Made by a program: the position numbers and the translations under genes. Positions 45,547 through 54,634 of a stretch of 64,000 nucleotides of DNA are shown piece after piece. The stretch is taken from the NCBI RefSeq assembly GCF_018502485.1, contig NZ_CP075546.1; one strand, given 5' to 3'. The stretch's first letter is position 1, and each line of letters opens with the position of its first letter. The notes beneath the pieces are model-generated. The model was given only the letters and a program-made list of their open reading frames with translations, made no database searches and had not been told where the DNA came from. This DNA is from Methanospirillum purgamenti. GTDB taxonomy: Archaea; Halobacteriota; Methanomicrobia; Methanomicrobiales; Methanospirillaceae.

Positions 45547-46533
45547 TCAAATGGTATCAAAGTACACAGCACCTTCCCCTATCCGGGATGAATGGACATC
45601 GATGTTAAACCAGCCACCTTCTCCCCATTCTGTCCCGACACTATTCTTTCCGATGAAATACTCCCCTTCTTCATCAGCACCCCATCCAACCAGAATTACA
45701 GCATGATTGGTCTCATCACTCTCTTCTTCGCTGTAAAAGATCCCTCCACTGTACTCATCAAAGGCATCGTCATCATCAACACCAACGCCAATCGGTCCTT
45801 TCAGATAGATGGCGGCTTTTAACTCTTCAACGGTAGGGAGTGATACTTCAGCATCATCAGATTCAGTAGTTGCGTTGACATAGGCCCATTTTCCTGCTGT
45901 AAACCGCTCTAATCCGGAAAGGTTTTTGCATGCGTCTGAAATTTCATCATAGGGGTAATTCTGTTCCAGCACCGTTCCCACAAGGCCATCCGGACCAGGA
46001 GTATCTACAAGATAAGGCATTGCGGTCTCAAAATCCCCTCCATCACAGCCGTCATCATCATGGTCACAGGATAAGAGGTATTGTTCGGAGAGATCGATGT
46101 TCAGATTTGGATTATCCTCTAATATCTTCACATGGGATTCCAGAATTCCGATGACTGCATGAGCCCAGCAGCTTCCACATTCTTCACCCTGGTCCTTTAC
46201 CGGTGTGGTCCAGTCCCCGTTATTATCTCTCCAGTCAAAGAATTCCGGAAGGTCGGTCGGGACAGTAATCGGTGGGGTTTCTTTAGCTATTGTAGTGTTC
46301 ACCGGTTTACTTTTCAGGCTCCGTATCTTCTCCTTCTGTTCAATAGTCAGGTGTGAGAGAGGGACATTTCCCGATGTCCACGTAGGGGAGAGCGTCGGAA
46401 TGGAGGCGGGATCTTCAAGATCGGTGTCGGGATCAACCTCATAATCAGATGCAGAAACAGAAAATACAGCACAAAGACCCAGAATCAATACGAGGATACA
46501 TAATCGCAGGAGAAATCGTGATTGGGGTGACAT
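45547..46533 (-). CDS. Secreted papain-like (C1A) cysteine peptidase
   Basis: 328 aa with a signal peptide (about 8-29) and a short propeptide (about 30-95). The mature C1A domain shows oxyanion Gln115 (DQGEECG), nucleophile Cys122 in CGSCWAHAV, His277 in TNHAVILVGWG and Asn297 in GKNSVGTEWG. All catalytic residues are conserved, although the usual Trp after Asn-Ser is Val. The mature protein is Asp/Glu-rich. It works outside the cell. Together with the C13 fusion and the C69 peptidase it adds to an unusual density of secreted peptidases in this window. Confidence 0.92.
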   Translation of the reverse strand: MSPQSRFLLRLCILVLILGLCAVFSVSASDYEVDPDTDLEDPASIPTLSPTWTSGNVPLSHLTIEQKEKIRSLKSKPVNTTIAKETPPITVPTDLPEFFDWRDNNGDWTTPVKDQGEECGSCWAHAVIGILESHVKILEDNPNLNIDLSEQYLLSCDHDDDGCDGGDFETAMPYLVDTPGPDGLVGTVLEQNYPYDEISDACKNLSGLERFTAGKWAYVNATTESDDAEVSLPTVEELKAAIYLKGPIGVGVDDDDAFDEYSGGIFYSEEESDETNHAVILVGWGADEEGEYFIGKNSVGTEWGEGGWFNIDVHSSRIGEGAVYFDTI

Positions 46534-47720
46534 ACTGTGGTATGTGATGGGGGAATGGATATTCCTTCGCTCGAACGAAGAGAATGACTGTTCTGTTCAT
46601 ACAGGATACATTCCCTTACTTTCCCCTAAATATCCATACGAACTAGCAGACGTATAGAAGTGAGGTTATACTTTCATACCTCTTGCAAATGACAGGCCAT
46701 GTCGTTGAAAACTTTCTTTTCGCTAATACAGAAATATGTGTTACCAAAGAAGTAATGAGGGGATTTACTCGGAAAGAAATTTGTAAATTGGGTATCTACT
46801 GGGTAGACCATACCAGGACCGTTTTCTATTCATCCTCCCACTGGCTTGTTTCTCTTCAGTGTTTCTCATATCCCAATATTAGTATCGAAAAACAAGACCA
46901 AACACTCTCAAAAATAAATCTATTAAAGAACATTACGAGCCATTCCAATACCTTACCTGGATCCGGAAGTACGAATAATAAAATATAATACATCTGGTAA
47001 CCAATTGATTTAAGCGGTTATAGTTTGTATTTCATGTACTAAATAAATTAGTCATAAAATCTGAGCTCCGGGCTGATTCCTCGGTCCTTTGATGAATACA
47101 AATTATTCTGCCTTTATTCTTAAAAACGCTCTTTCTTCTCGTTTTATATGAAATAATTTATTCCAGCGACATTTTGTTTATCTCGTACTCTTACATGAAA
47201 GTGAAAAAACCATGAATGGAATGAAGTGCCAGGTTATGAACTTAAAAAAACCGGAACGATTCCTCTATTTTCAATAGCAATAATCCCATTATGTCCTGAA
47301 ATTCTCTTTTAGAGAGATAGTAAATATGCGAAGAAATACAATATCCAATCAGAATGAGTATCCGAAGTTGAGACAATGAGGTAGAATCATCCATGAAGGA
47401 AGAACTCGGGAAATCCTTCATGAATTCGGGTTGATTCTACACTCATCACGACAAATATGTGCCCGGTTGTGTGATTACGGGCAATATTATATCACATTTA
47501 AGATACAAAAATCTACTGATATACTCAACTGGTTTTTAACATAATTGGTGGAAAGAGACACCATGAGTTCAACAATTTATTTTAATAATGCCAATAAATG
47601 AAGAAATTTAATTATTTTTCCTACGCGACATTATTCCATTAACTCTAATATGTCAATTAAAACCTATCTTAAGATTCAAAAAAAGATTGTACCGAAAAAA
47701 TACTATATCTGAATAGAACG
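46534..47720. other. Long non-coding stretch, 1.2 kb
   Basis: Almost 1.2 kb with no ORF I trust. A 101-codon frame at 46683 starts at TTG and reads as random low-complexity sequence. The stretch is AT-rich and carries hairpins at 46565-46580 (cttcg/cgaag, upstream of the C1A gene), and at 47381-47440 and 47460-47483, listed separately. It could hold an unrecognised RNA gene or a decayed locus. Confidence 0.4.
47381..47483. other. Nested hairpins, candidate structured RNA
   Basis: GTAGAATCA (47381-47389) pairs perfectly with TGATTCTAC (47432-47440). Nested inside, CATGAAGGA (47392-47400) pairs with TCCTTCATG (47414-47422). A second hairpin follows, TGCCCG (47460-47465) with CGGGCA (47478-47483). 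Two nested 9-bp perfect stems plus a GC stem are unlikely by chance in AT-rich DNA. The strand of transcription is not determined. Could be a small RNA or the remnant of a mobile element. Confidence 0.4.
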
Positions 47721-47915
47721 TTATCGAATAAACGTAAATGCAGATTTCGGCTCTTTACAGATAGGACAACGCCACGTATTCGGGAGATCTTCAAAAGACG
47801 TCCCCGGAGGTATATTCTGAGTTGGATCGCCCTTATCCGGATAATAATACCACCTACAAGGATCACATCGCCATATCCCTTCTATTTTTGTTGTACTGGA
47901 TACTACCCGTTTCAT
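47721..47915 (-). CDS. Rubredoxin
   Basis: 64 aa from the ATG at 47915 with an AGGTGA element upstream; the frame also opens from a GTG at 47927. One iron is bound by four Cys in the pattern WRCDPCRWYYYPDKGD and WRCPICKEPKSAF, the canonical CxxC ... CPxC of rubredoxin, with the conserved GTSFEDLPNTW before the second pair. It is a small cytosolic electron carrier, often serving oxygen or superoxide detoxification in anaerobes. The usual YxCxxC opening is here WRCDPC. It is not next to a rubrerythrin or flavoprotein gene. Confidence 0.92.
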   Translation of the reverse strand: MKRVVSSTTKIEGIWRCDPCRWYYYPDKGDPTQNIPPGTSFEDLPNTWRCPICKEPKSAFTFIR

Positions 47916-48295
47916 ATCTTCTTTCACCTAAAGATAGTGGATGATTATACAACTCCACATATTAAGACCAATTTCTTAGTCGTTATTAGTATAACACTTT
48001 TCTCTTGTGAAAAAATGAGAAATAAATAATTAAATTATAAAAACAATTTCAAAAATCTTTTCACCAAGAATACGAGCCCTTTACTGATGATTCTTATCCA
48101 ACATTAGAATGGGAATTTTTTTCTGGTATTTTCGTGAAAATCCTGAAACTTTCATTTTCCATATATCTCAATATTGGTTAATACAATTGATCACCAAATG
48201 TAATTGGGCTAAAATCGAATCATTCAATATCTTAAAAAACAATCTTTGGTAATCGGAGTTATCTCATGTCATTCCACTGATGGTTTCACTCAATT
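47916..48295. other. Intergenic gap, AT-rich
   Basis: 380 bp between the divergent rubredoxin and EVE genes. AT-rich; it should contain both promoters. I see no palindrome, ORF or RNA of note. Confidence 0.35.
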
Positions 48296-48757
48296 ATGAC
48301 ATATTGGCTTACAATCGGAACATGGGAAGGGTGGAACACCCTTACCCACAATGGAATCCTGGAAATTCCTAAAAGGGATAAAAAAAGATTTGAAAAAATT
48401 AAAAATGGTGATAAAGTTCTTTTTTACACCAAACTGGATTTTAGACCAGAAGGTTTGCTTCTCCCAGTGGTTGTAGGATCTGCAATCGTGAAACAAGTAA
48501 TCCAAAGAACCCCACCAGAGGAAATTACGATTACTCGTGCTTGGGAAATGCTTGAGCCCTGTCGGTGTCAGATGAAAAATATTTATGAATTTTCAACGCC
48601 GGTTCCATTATATCCACTCGTACAGGAACTACAATTTATTGGGAATAAGAAACGATGGACGATTTATTTAACTCATGCATTACAGGAAATTTTTGAAAAA
48701 GACTATAATATCATTGTTTCTAAACAAACACGTCATCCAATTCAAAAGACTCAGTAA
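48296..48757 (+). CDS. EVE-domain protein
   Basis: 153 aa, consistent with the EVE domain (PUA-like fold that recognises modified bases in nucleic acids). It shows the family opening YWLTIGTWEGWNTL, PKRDKKRFEKIKNGDKVLFY, a central GSAIVKQVI strand, and a terminal YLTHALQEIF helix. EVE proteins can bind methylated or hypermodified DNA or RNA bases and often accompany defence genes, but no restriction or defence partner is adjacent here. It stands alone between rubredoxin and the fdh operon. Family assignment rests on this pattern. Confidence 0.7.
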   Translation: MTYWLTIGTWEGWNTLTHNGILEIPKRDKKRFEKIKNGDKVLFYTKLDFRPEGLLLPVVVGSAIVKQVIQRTPPEEITITRAWEMLEPCRCQMKNIYEFSTPVPLYPLVQELQFIGNKKRWTIYLTHALQEIFEKDYNIIVSKQTRHPIQKTQ

Positions 48758-48875
48758 CCCACCAAATAATACATGTGATCCCATAAAATAGTAATCAGCT
48801 TCTTTTGTCTCTTTCCCAGAGGGATTTTCCTCAACCAGGTAAGATTTTTAAGAAGAAAGACACAAGGCTGGTGGC

Positions 48876-48901
48876 CCTTTCCGGTTATTACTCCGGAAAG
48901 G
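48876..48901 (-). terminator. Hairpin downstream of fdhB
   Basis: Perfect 9-bp stem CCTTTCCGG/CCGGAAAGG with loop ttattact, 33 bp beyond the fdhB stop. An A/T-rich tract lies close by. Probable 3'-end or stability structure for the fdhAB mRNA. On the plus strand the stem is followed by a short A run. Confidence 0.5.
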
Positions 48902-48934
48902 AAAAAAGCATTTGTACGAAAAATGTTAGGATGA

Positions 48935-50179
48935 TTACTCATCCTTGAATATGTTGATATAAATAGAGTCAGTTCCGGTTGCATCAAGCCGGGCACGCTC
49001 TGCCTTCTCCTCAACAAATGCGTGGATTGGCGGGGTCATATCCATACCCGGAGTGTGCTTGAACTGCTTTTCAATCTCAACCTGTTGTGAATGCATGAAG
49101 AGAGCATTGCGAATATCCATGGAACAGAGTTCTTCACACTGACCACAGTTGATACAGGAGTCAGAAATGTGTGCAAATCTGATCAGATGGAACATGAAAC
49201 CTGGTGGGAGCTGACCTGGAGTGATGTACCATGGCTTCTTGGTTGAACATTCAACACAGTAGCAGATGGGACAATTCTCAACACAAGCATAACACTTGAT
49301 ACACTTTGAGGTCTCATCCATCAGGAGTTTTAAGCGTTCTTTGCCCTTTCCAAGTGCAGTAAAGTCTTTTTCACGCCACTCGTCACCGAGCTTGAGCATG
49401 GCCTTCTCGACCTTGCCACGGATTTCAATACCCTTTGGATCGGCTGCTGCAACTTCAACAGCACCCTTTGCCTGTGCATCGGAGAGGAGCTTTGCACCCT
49501 TCTCTGAACAGACTTCAACAAAGGTTGCCTTTCCTGCCTTGTCTCCGATGACTCCCCAGTTCCCACATGCAAGGTCTGCCTGGCGGGGGATTTTCATCTT
49601 ACAGCGACGGCAGTTGGACCGGCGACCGAATCCTTCTTCTTCAAGTTCATCAATCTTGATGCCCTTGTGTCCGCCTTCGTACTCAATGATAAACTGACCC
49701 TTGTCGATCTCTTCCTTGTGGACGGTGTCAGGGTTGACCCCGAACTTTTCAGAGATCATCTTCCGGGCACTGACCGGGCTTACCGATCCACCACAATTGA
49801 CACCAATCATGACAATATTGTCAAGATTTATCTGGTTTCTCTTTGCAAGCTCGTAAAAGGCCATGACGTCACAACCCTTGCAGGTTACGGCGATTTTCAT
49901 GCCCTTTGCACCGTCGGCATAGTTCTTTAAGATCTTTGGAAGCAGGAGCGTTCCACAGTGTAGGGATCCTGCAGTGGATGCAACTTCTGCCGGATCGGTG
50001 ATGAATGCCGGAACTGCATCATAGATATCCTGGCCTTTTCTGACGGCAAGGACAGCGTCTACAAATTTACTTTCCAGTGCATATTTCAGGAGTGCAGTGA
50101 CTGCTCCACCACATTCTCCCTTATCGAGGATCTCTTTGTCTTTTGCCCAGACATAGCTCATATCGCCTTTTGCTGCCAT
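48935..50179 (-). CDS. fdhB: F420-dependent formate dehydrogenase, beta subunit
   Basis: 414 aa subunit that passes electrons from the molybdenum/tungsten subunit to coenzyme F420 through FAD and Fe-S clusters. It has the FrhB/FdhB-type domain with the family opening VWAKDKEILDKGECGGAVTA, then cysteine motifs CIKCYACVENCPICYC and CINCGQCEELC for two [4Fe-4S] clusters, plus NCRRCKMK. It follows fdhA by 2 bp, so the genes are co-translated. Cytosolic. In hydrogenotrophic methanogens FdhAB supplies reduced F420 or feeds the heterodisulfide reductase complex. No fdhC formate transporter is nearby. Confidence 0.96.
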   Translation of the reverse strand: MAAKGDMSYVWAKDKEILDKGECGGAVTALLKYALESKFVDAVLAVRKGQDIYDAVPAFITDPAEVASTAGSLHCGTLLLPKILKNYADGAKGMKIAVTCKGCDVMAFYELAKRNQINLDNIVMIGVNCGGSVSPVSARKMISEKFGVNPDTVHKEEIDKGQFIIEYEGGHKGIKIDELEEEGFGRRSNCRRCKMKIPRQADLACGNWGVIGDKAGKATFVEVCSEKGAKLLSDAQAKGAVEVAAADPKGIEIRGKVEKAMLKLGDEWREKDFTALGKGKERLKLLMDETSKCIKCYACVENCPICYCVECSTKKPWYITPGQLPPGFMFHLIRFAHISDSCINCGQCEELCSMDIRNALFMHSQQVEIEKQFKHTPGMDMTPPIHAFVEEKAERARLDATGTDSIYINIFKDE

Positions 50180-50181
50180 GT

Positions 50182-52248
50182 TCAGGCCTCCTGAATCTTC
50201 TCAACCCGAACCGCACAAGCCTTGGACTCTGGGATCTTGGCAATGGGGTCGAGGGCGTTGATGGTCAAAACGTTTGCTGCACATTCGACGTAGTGGAATG
50301 GAATGAACATAACACCTGGCTTGATATCATCAGTGACACGTGCAGTGATGGTGATCTCACCACGACGGGTTTTTGCCTTGACCATTTCCTTGTCTGCTAT
50401 TCCGAGTTTCTTTGCGTCGCCGGTGTTAATCTCAATCCATCCGGTTGGCTCTTCACGCTCAAGATCTACAGACCGGCGGGTCATAGTTCCCGTGTGCCAT
50501 TGCCAGATGGAACGTCCGGTGGTCAGTACATATGGATATTCTTCATCCGGAACTTCCTGAGGCCACTTGAATGGAATTCCGGTCATGAGACCTTTGCCGT
50601 CTGGCATTCCAAACTTTTCTCCGTGAAGAATCGGAGTTCCTGGGTGTTCCTTGGTCGGACATGGCCAGTGGAGTGCTTCTGGTCTGTTGAGGCGCTCATA
50701 GGTCATTCCTGCGTAGGAAGGAGTGAAACTTGCCATCTCGTTAAATACTTCTTCTGAAGTCTTCCATGGGAACTGGGCTCCATATCCCATCTTTTCTGCG
50801 ATGGATGCGATGATCTCCCAGTCACCTTTTGCCTCTCCTGGTGGATCCTGTGCTTTTCTCCACATCTGGACACGGCGTTCGGTTGAGGTCTGTGTTCCGT
50901 CTTTCTCTGCATAACAGGCTGCCGGAAGAACAACATCAGCAAACTCGGCGGTCTCGTTCAGGAAGATATCCTGGACAACAAGGAAGTCAAGAGTCTTGAG
51001 TGCATGCTCGACGTGGGTCAGGTCTGGATCAGAGATCATCGGATTCTCACCCATGATATACAGACATTTGATCTCGCCTGGCTTGTCGGTCAGAACGTTC
51101 ATCAGGGTAGTGACTTCGTACCCGTTCTCACCTTTTGCAATGCCATCAGGGAATTTCCATCCGTCAGCGAACTTCTTCTGGGCTGCTTCGTCGATAACTT
51201 TCTGGTATGCAGTATAGACAACCGGCAGACATCCCATGTCACAGGCACCCTGTACATTGTTCTGTCCACGAAGTGCATTCACACCGGTTCCAGCACGTCC
51301 GAGGTTTCCAGTCAGCATCTGCAGGTTACCACAGGACTTGACATTGTCAACACCAGTTGTGTGCTGGGTAATACCCATGGAATAGAGAATTGCACTTGCG
51401 CCTGATTTTGCAAACCATTCTGCTGCAGTCTTGATCTTGTCTGCTGGTACACCGGTAACAGATGAGACATTTTCAAGGCTGTACTCATCCTTCATGACCT
51501 CTTTCTTGAGTTCATCAAAACCGTTACAGCGTTTTTCAATGAATTCCTTGTTTTCCCAGCCGTTCTTGATGATCTCCTGCATCATACCATTCATGAGACA
51601 GACATCAGTTCCGGATCTGAACTGCAGGAACAGGTCTGCCTGTTTTCCGGTTGCGGTCAGACGTGGGTCGGCATAGATGAACTTGGCACCTTTTGCCTTT
51701 GCCTGCATGACACGGCGTCCGATAAGCGGATGGCACTCAAAGGTGTTTGAACCAATGATAAAGACACACTTTGAATCGGCAATGTCACCGATGGAGTTGG
51801 TCATTGCACCGGATCCAAAGATGTTTGCAAGACCGGCAACCGTGGATGCATGGCAGAGACGGGCACAATGATCAATGTGCTTGGTCTTGAGGACACCACG
51901 GGCAAACTTCATCATGGCGTAGTTGTCTTCATTTGAGACACGTGCTGATGCAAGACACATACATTCATCAGGCTTGTAGGATTTGAACTTCTCTGCAATG
52001 AGCTTGAGTGCCTCATCCCAGGTTGCTTCTACAAACTTTCCATCCTTCTTAATCAGTGGTTTTGTCAGACGGTCAGGAGCGTTGACGAATTCATGGGCAT
52101 AGGTCCCTTTCGGGCATACCTTTCCTTCGTTCACTGGAGAGCGGTGGTAGGGAGCAGTCCCCACAACCTTTCCGTCCTTTACCACGAGGTTAAAAGAACA
52201 GCCGGTACCGCAGTACGGGCATGTAGTCTGGACATACTTGAGATCCAT
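50182..52248 (-). CDS. fdhA: F420-dependent formate dehydrogenase, alpha subunit (Cys form)
   Basis: 688 aa molybdopterin/tungstopterin enzyme oxidising formate to CO2. The N-terminal [4Fe-4S] ligands are Cys10, 13, 17 and 45 (CPYCGTGCSFN, VCPKG). The active-site residue is Cys132 in HCARLCHASTVAGL, not selenocysteine: the codon is a normal Cys and no UGA is used. MPT-binding motifs such as MLTGNLGRAGTG and NALRGQNNVQGACDMG follow, and the C-terminal domain is complete. A GAGG site precedes the ATG. It leads the fdhA-fdhB operon, with a promoter region of about 410 bp upstream. This is an energy-metabolism marker for the organism. Confidence 0.97.
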   Translation of the reverse strand: MDLKYVQTTCPYCGTGCSFNLVVKDGKVVGTAPYHRSPVNEGKVCPKGTYAHEFVNAPDRLTKPLIKKDGKFVEATWDEALKLIAEKFKSYKPDECMCLASARVSNEDNYAMMKFARGVLKTKHIDHCARLCHASTVAGLANIFGSGAMTNSIGDIADSKCVFIIGSNTFECHPLIGRRVMQAKAKGAKFIYADPRLTATGKQADLFLQFRSGTDVCLMNGMMQEIIKNGWENKEFIEKRCNGFDELKKEVMKDEYSLENVSSVTGVPADKIKTAAEWFAKSGASAILYSMGITQHTTGVDNVKSCGNLQMLTGNLGRAGTGVNALRGQNNVQGACDMGCLPVVYTAYQKVIDEAAQKKFADGWKFPDGIAKGENGYEVTTLMNVLTDKPGEIKCLYIMGENPMISDPDLTHVEHALKTLDFLVVQDIFLNETAEFADVVLPAACYAEKDGTQTSTERRVQMWRKAQDPPGEAKGDWEIIASIAEKMGYGAQFPWKTSEEVFNEMASFTPSYAGMTYERLNRPEALHWPCPTKEHPGTPILHGEKFGMPDGKGLMTGIPFKWPQEVPDEEYPYVLTTGRSIWQWHTGTMTRRSVDLEREEPTGWIEINTGDAKKLGIADKEMVKAKTRRGEITITARVTDDIKPGVMFIPFHYVECAANVLTINALDPIAKIPESKACAVRVEKIQEA

Positions 52249-52662
52249 TTCGATTCCTCAGTGATATAACAAAGTCTATAGCAGCTGATATAATAGTTGT
52301 GAAAAAAATCCGATAAATGGTGATTAGGAGTGGACAGTGACTGCAATAATTTATTTTTAATGGTGAACCGATCTGAGCTAAGAACCAAATACTTGAAAAA
52401 TCGTTGAAATATTGAGGAATTATGCAATAATAATCCTTTAAAAAAGTTAAATGAAATTGTTATACTACCTGAAGCCTTCGGCTGGTATTGATACATTGTT
52501 CTCATACCATTCAGGATCAATGAATGTATGCTCCTTTAAGAAATTTCCTGGCCGAGAAAATTCTGATATCTGATGTAACTACTATGGTATCCAGATAGGA
52601 AGGCATTCCAACCATATAGGGAAACGAAAAGGCTTTCTTCAACCTAGGTTTATAATTCAAGT
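52249..52662. promoter_or_regulatory. fdhA / flavoprotein divergent intergenic region
   Basis: 414 bp. On the minus strand, TATA-like attatatca (around 52286-52296) and ctatag lie 30-45 bp before the fdhA ATG, with a GAGG ribosome-binding site at the start. No clear operator is seen. ORFs in this interval overlap fdhA or have no supporting motif and I do not call them. Confidence 0.4.
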
Positions 52663-53217
52663 ATGAAAATTATTGGAATAACTTCAAGTCCACGAAAAAG
52701 CGGGAACACTCAGAGACTGGTAGAGCATATACTTATTGGAGCACAGGAAGCTGGGGCGAAGACAGAATTGATACGTCTCTGTGACTTCGACATTCAACCA
52801 TGTACCGGTTGTGATGTGTGCAAAAAAGACGGAGAATGCATAATACAGGATGATATGGAAGAGATATATCAGAAAATAAAGGAATCAGATATTGTTGTAT
52901 TTGGCTCTCCGATATACTGGTTTAGATTAAGTGCTCAGGCTTATCCATTTATCGACCGGATATATGGCCATTTTACTCCTGATTTCTCCTGTGATATGCC
53001 GAAAGGGAAAAAAATTGTTGTTGCCCTGACATGTGGCGGTGAGGATATTGAGGATATGAATACGACCAATGATTACCTGAAAAAAGTCTTCCAATACATA
53101 GGGTTTGTTGATGCAGGGTTTATCTGGCAAAATAATTGTAACAAACCTGATGATCTTTCCAATTATCCGGAGAAGATCATGGAGGCAAAACAATTAGGAA
53201 AATCTTTGGTTCCATAA
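52663..53217 (+). CDS. Iron-sulfur flavoprotein / NADPH-FMN reductase family
   Basis: 184 aa flavodoxin-fold protein. The FMN-binding phosphate loop is SSPRKSGNTQRL (about 6-17), and the Cys motif CTGCDVCKKDGEC (about 46-58) matches the compact ferredoxin-like cluster site of archaeal iron-sulfur flavoproteins. A later SPIYWFRLSAQ sequence contacts flavin. These proteins pass electrons, possibly to reduce O2 or H2O2, in methanogens. The full length matches the family. It is divergent from fdhA and has no operon partner. Confidence 0.88.
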   Translation: MKIIGITSSPRKSGNTQRLVEHILIGAQEAGAKTELIRLCDFDIQPCTGCDVCKKDGECIIQDDMEEIYQKIKESDIVVFGSPIYWFRLSAQAYPFIDRIYGHFTPDFSCDMPKGKKIVVALTCGGEDIEDMNTTNDYLKKVFQYIGFVDAGFIWQNNCNKPDDLSNYPEKIMEAKQLGKSLVP

Positions 53218-53358
53218 AATAAGTTTTACAACATCCTAATTTTTTGCTATTCATTAGAACAACTACACATATAATAAATCAGGGTCTATCACCCATATAG
53301 AACCGAGAAATTGACCTGAATGAATTTTTTTCCGAAGTTATTCAATTGTCTTTTCTTC

Positions 53359-54036
53359 CTAACTACCTGAAATGACTCTGCACGTTGACTGATCTACCAG
53401 TTGAGAGCACTTTTCCCATAACTCTCTATTGACACCTTTCAGAGCAGCAAGCAGTTCTACCAAATGAATAATACCTGCCTTCTCCTTATCACACGTTTTC
53501 CCGAACCGGGGAGCACGACAATTATGACAGATAGAAAGAGCAAACCGGTTCATCGCCTCCATATCTAATTGCTGCCCGTTCAGCTCATCTGCTGCAGCAT
53601 CCGTCGAACCACATGGGGAACCACGAAGCGGGTGACACCAGACCACCCGTTCTTTGTCCAGTATCAGATAGAAAACCGGCCTGCCGAAAACTTTTGCATA
53701 CTCGTTTATCTGCCAGAACTTCGTGTTCGGAAGAAGCGAGCACATTGTCTCCGGACCGATAACAGCCGGGTTTATCTCCCTTGCCTGATTAATGAATCCA
53801 GGGCCCAGATTCACCCCGAGAAGAATGGGAACACCGGTTTTCACAAGTTCCATTGCAATATCAGGATGCCGAATATACGAGATGTAGAGATCACAGGGAG
53901 GAATAGTAAGATCAATATCATCAACTACCGGTGAAGAGGGAAAAGGGAGGAGGATCCACTCGGTTGGAAACCTTCTCCGAATCTGCTCAAAGGCCCGTTC
54001 TCCATATTGACCATCACTCACAATTCCAATCTTCAC
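53359..54036 (-). CDS. DUF166-family protein
   Basis: About 226 aa from a GTG at 54036 that gives the typical opening KIGIVSDGQYGERAF; an in-frame TTG at 54069 would extend it. It fits the archaeal DUF166 family, annotated only by a distant link to thymidylate synthase. Conserved Cys are seen in HPLRGSPCGSTD and ICHNCRAPRFGKTCD, the latter a possible metal site. No catalytic role is established. It lies just before the arsC gene on the same strand but does not obviously belong to the arsenic island. Confidence 0.75.
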   Translation of the reverse strand: MKIGIVSDGQYGERAFEQIRRRFPTEWILLPFPSSPVVDDIDLTIPPCDLYISYIRHPDIAMELVKTGVPILLGVNLGPGFINQAREINPAVIGPETMCSLLPNTKFWQINEYAKVFGRPVFYLILDKERVVWCHPLRGSPCGSTDAAADELNGQQLDMEAMNRFALSICHNCRAPRFGKTCDKEKAGIIHLVELLAALKGVNRELWEKCSQLVDQSTCRVISGS

Positions 54037-54088
54037 AACTATCAGGATATCATTTGCAGGGAATTTCAATAAAGTTTGAGATAGAGAA

Positions 54089-54520
54089 TTACCAAGCCAG
54101 AGCTCCGCAGGGGTTTACATTCTCGTCAATCCACTGTGTAATCTCATCCCGTACAATCCGGAATATTGCTGATTGCTCTTCATCAGAACCCATAGATAAG
54201 GATGGATCAGTAAATCCCTGGTGGATGGTTCTCCTCGCTCCAGGAAATACCGGGCAGACTGCTTTTGCTCCATCACAAACCGTCACAACGATATCGATAT
54301 CAGTATCAAAAAATTCCAGGAGAGGCTTTGATCGATGACCGGATATATCAATGCCGATTTCTTTCATTACTTCAATGGCAAGAGGATGGACCCTGGTTAC
54401 TTCTGTCCCTGCGCTATATCCAATATACCGATCTCCATACCGGTCCATGAGATATCCCTCTGCTATCTGTGACCGGGCAGAGTTATGGGTACAAATAAAC
54501 AAAACGGTCAGATTATTCAT
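54089..54520 (-). CDS. arsC: Arsenate reductase, thioredoxin-coupled (LMW-PTP fold)
   Basis: 143 aa from the ATG at 54520. It reduces arsenate to arsenite in the cytoplasm. The phosphatase P-loop is CTHNSARS (Cys10 to Arg16), and the redox Cys pair is Cys82 and Cys89 in VCDGAKAVCP. This triple is the same as in thioredoxin-linked ArsC of plasmid pI258 (family knowledge). A longer in-frame start at 54595 runs into the divergent arsR promoter and is not favoured. It faces arsR1 across 114 bp, a classical divergent ars arrangement, with ACR3 farther along. Confidence 0.93.
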   Translation of the reverse strand: MNNLTVLFICTHNSARSQIAEGYLMDRYGDRYIGYSAGTEVTRVHPLAIEVMKEIGIDISGHRSKPLLEFFDTDIDIVVTVCDGAKAVCPVFPGARRTIHQGFTDPSLSMGSDEEQSAIFRIVRDEITQWIDENVNPCGALAW

Positions 54521-54634
54521 GATATGAGTATTCTTAAGCGAACCTTTAATCGGATGATGGTTTTTACTATATTCTCTATAGATATCATAATTCATCGAAA
54601 TATTGAACTTCTCATCAGGGAGATAAAATATACG
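54521..54634. promoter_or_regulatory. Divergent arsC / arsR1 promoter region
   Basis: 114-bp AT-rich spacer between the arsC and arsR1 starts. A GGGAG element lies upstream of arsR1. TATA-like ttactatattctctataga is at about 54562-54580. No exact palindrome is obvious; ArsR control is inferred from the divergent layout. Confidence 0.4.

Noticed and set aside
46683..46988. 101-codon plus-strand ORF in the 1.2-kb gap
   Set aside because: TTG start, no ribosome-binding site, low-complexity random-looking translation, no recognisable family.
52179..52520. 113-codon minus ORF upstream of fdhA
   Set aside because: Overlaps the fdhA start in another frame and shows no family features.
54485..54634. 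N-terminal extension of ArsR1
   Set aside because: Overlaps arsC and its promoter; family length and the Cys motif favour the ATG at 54635.
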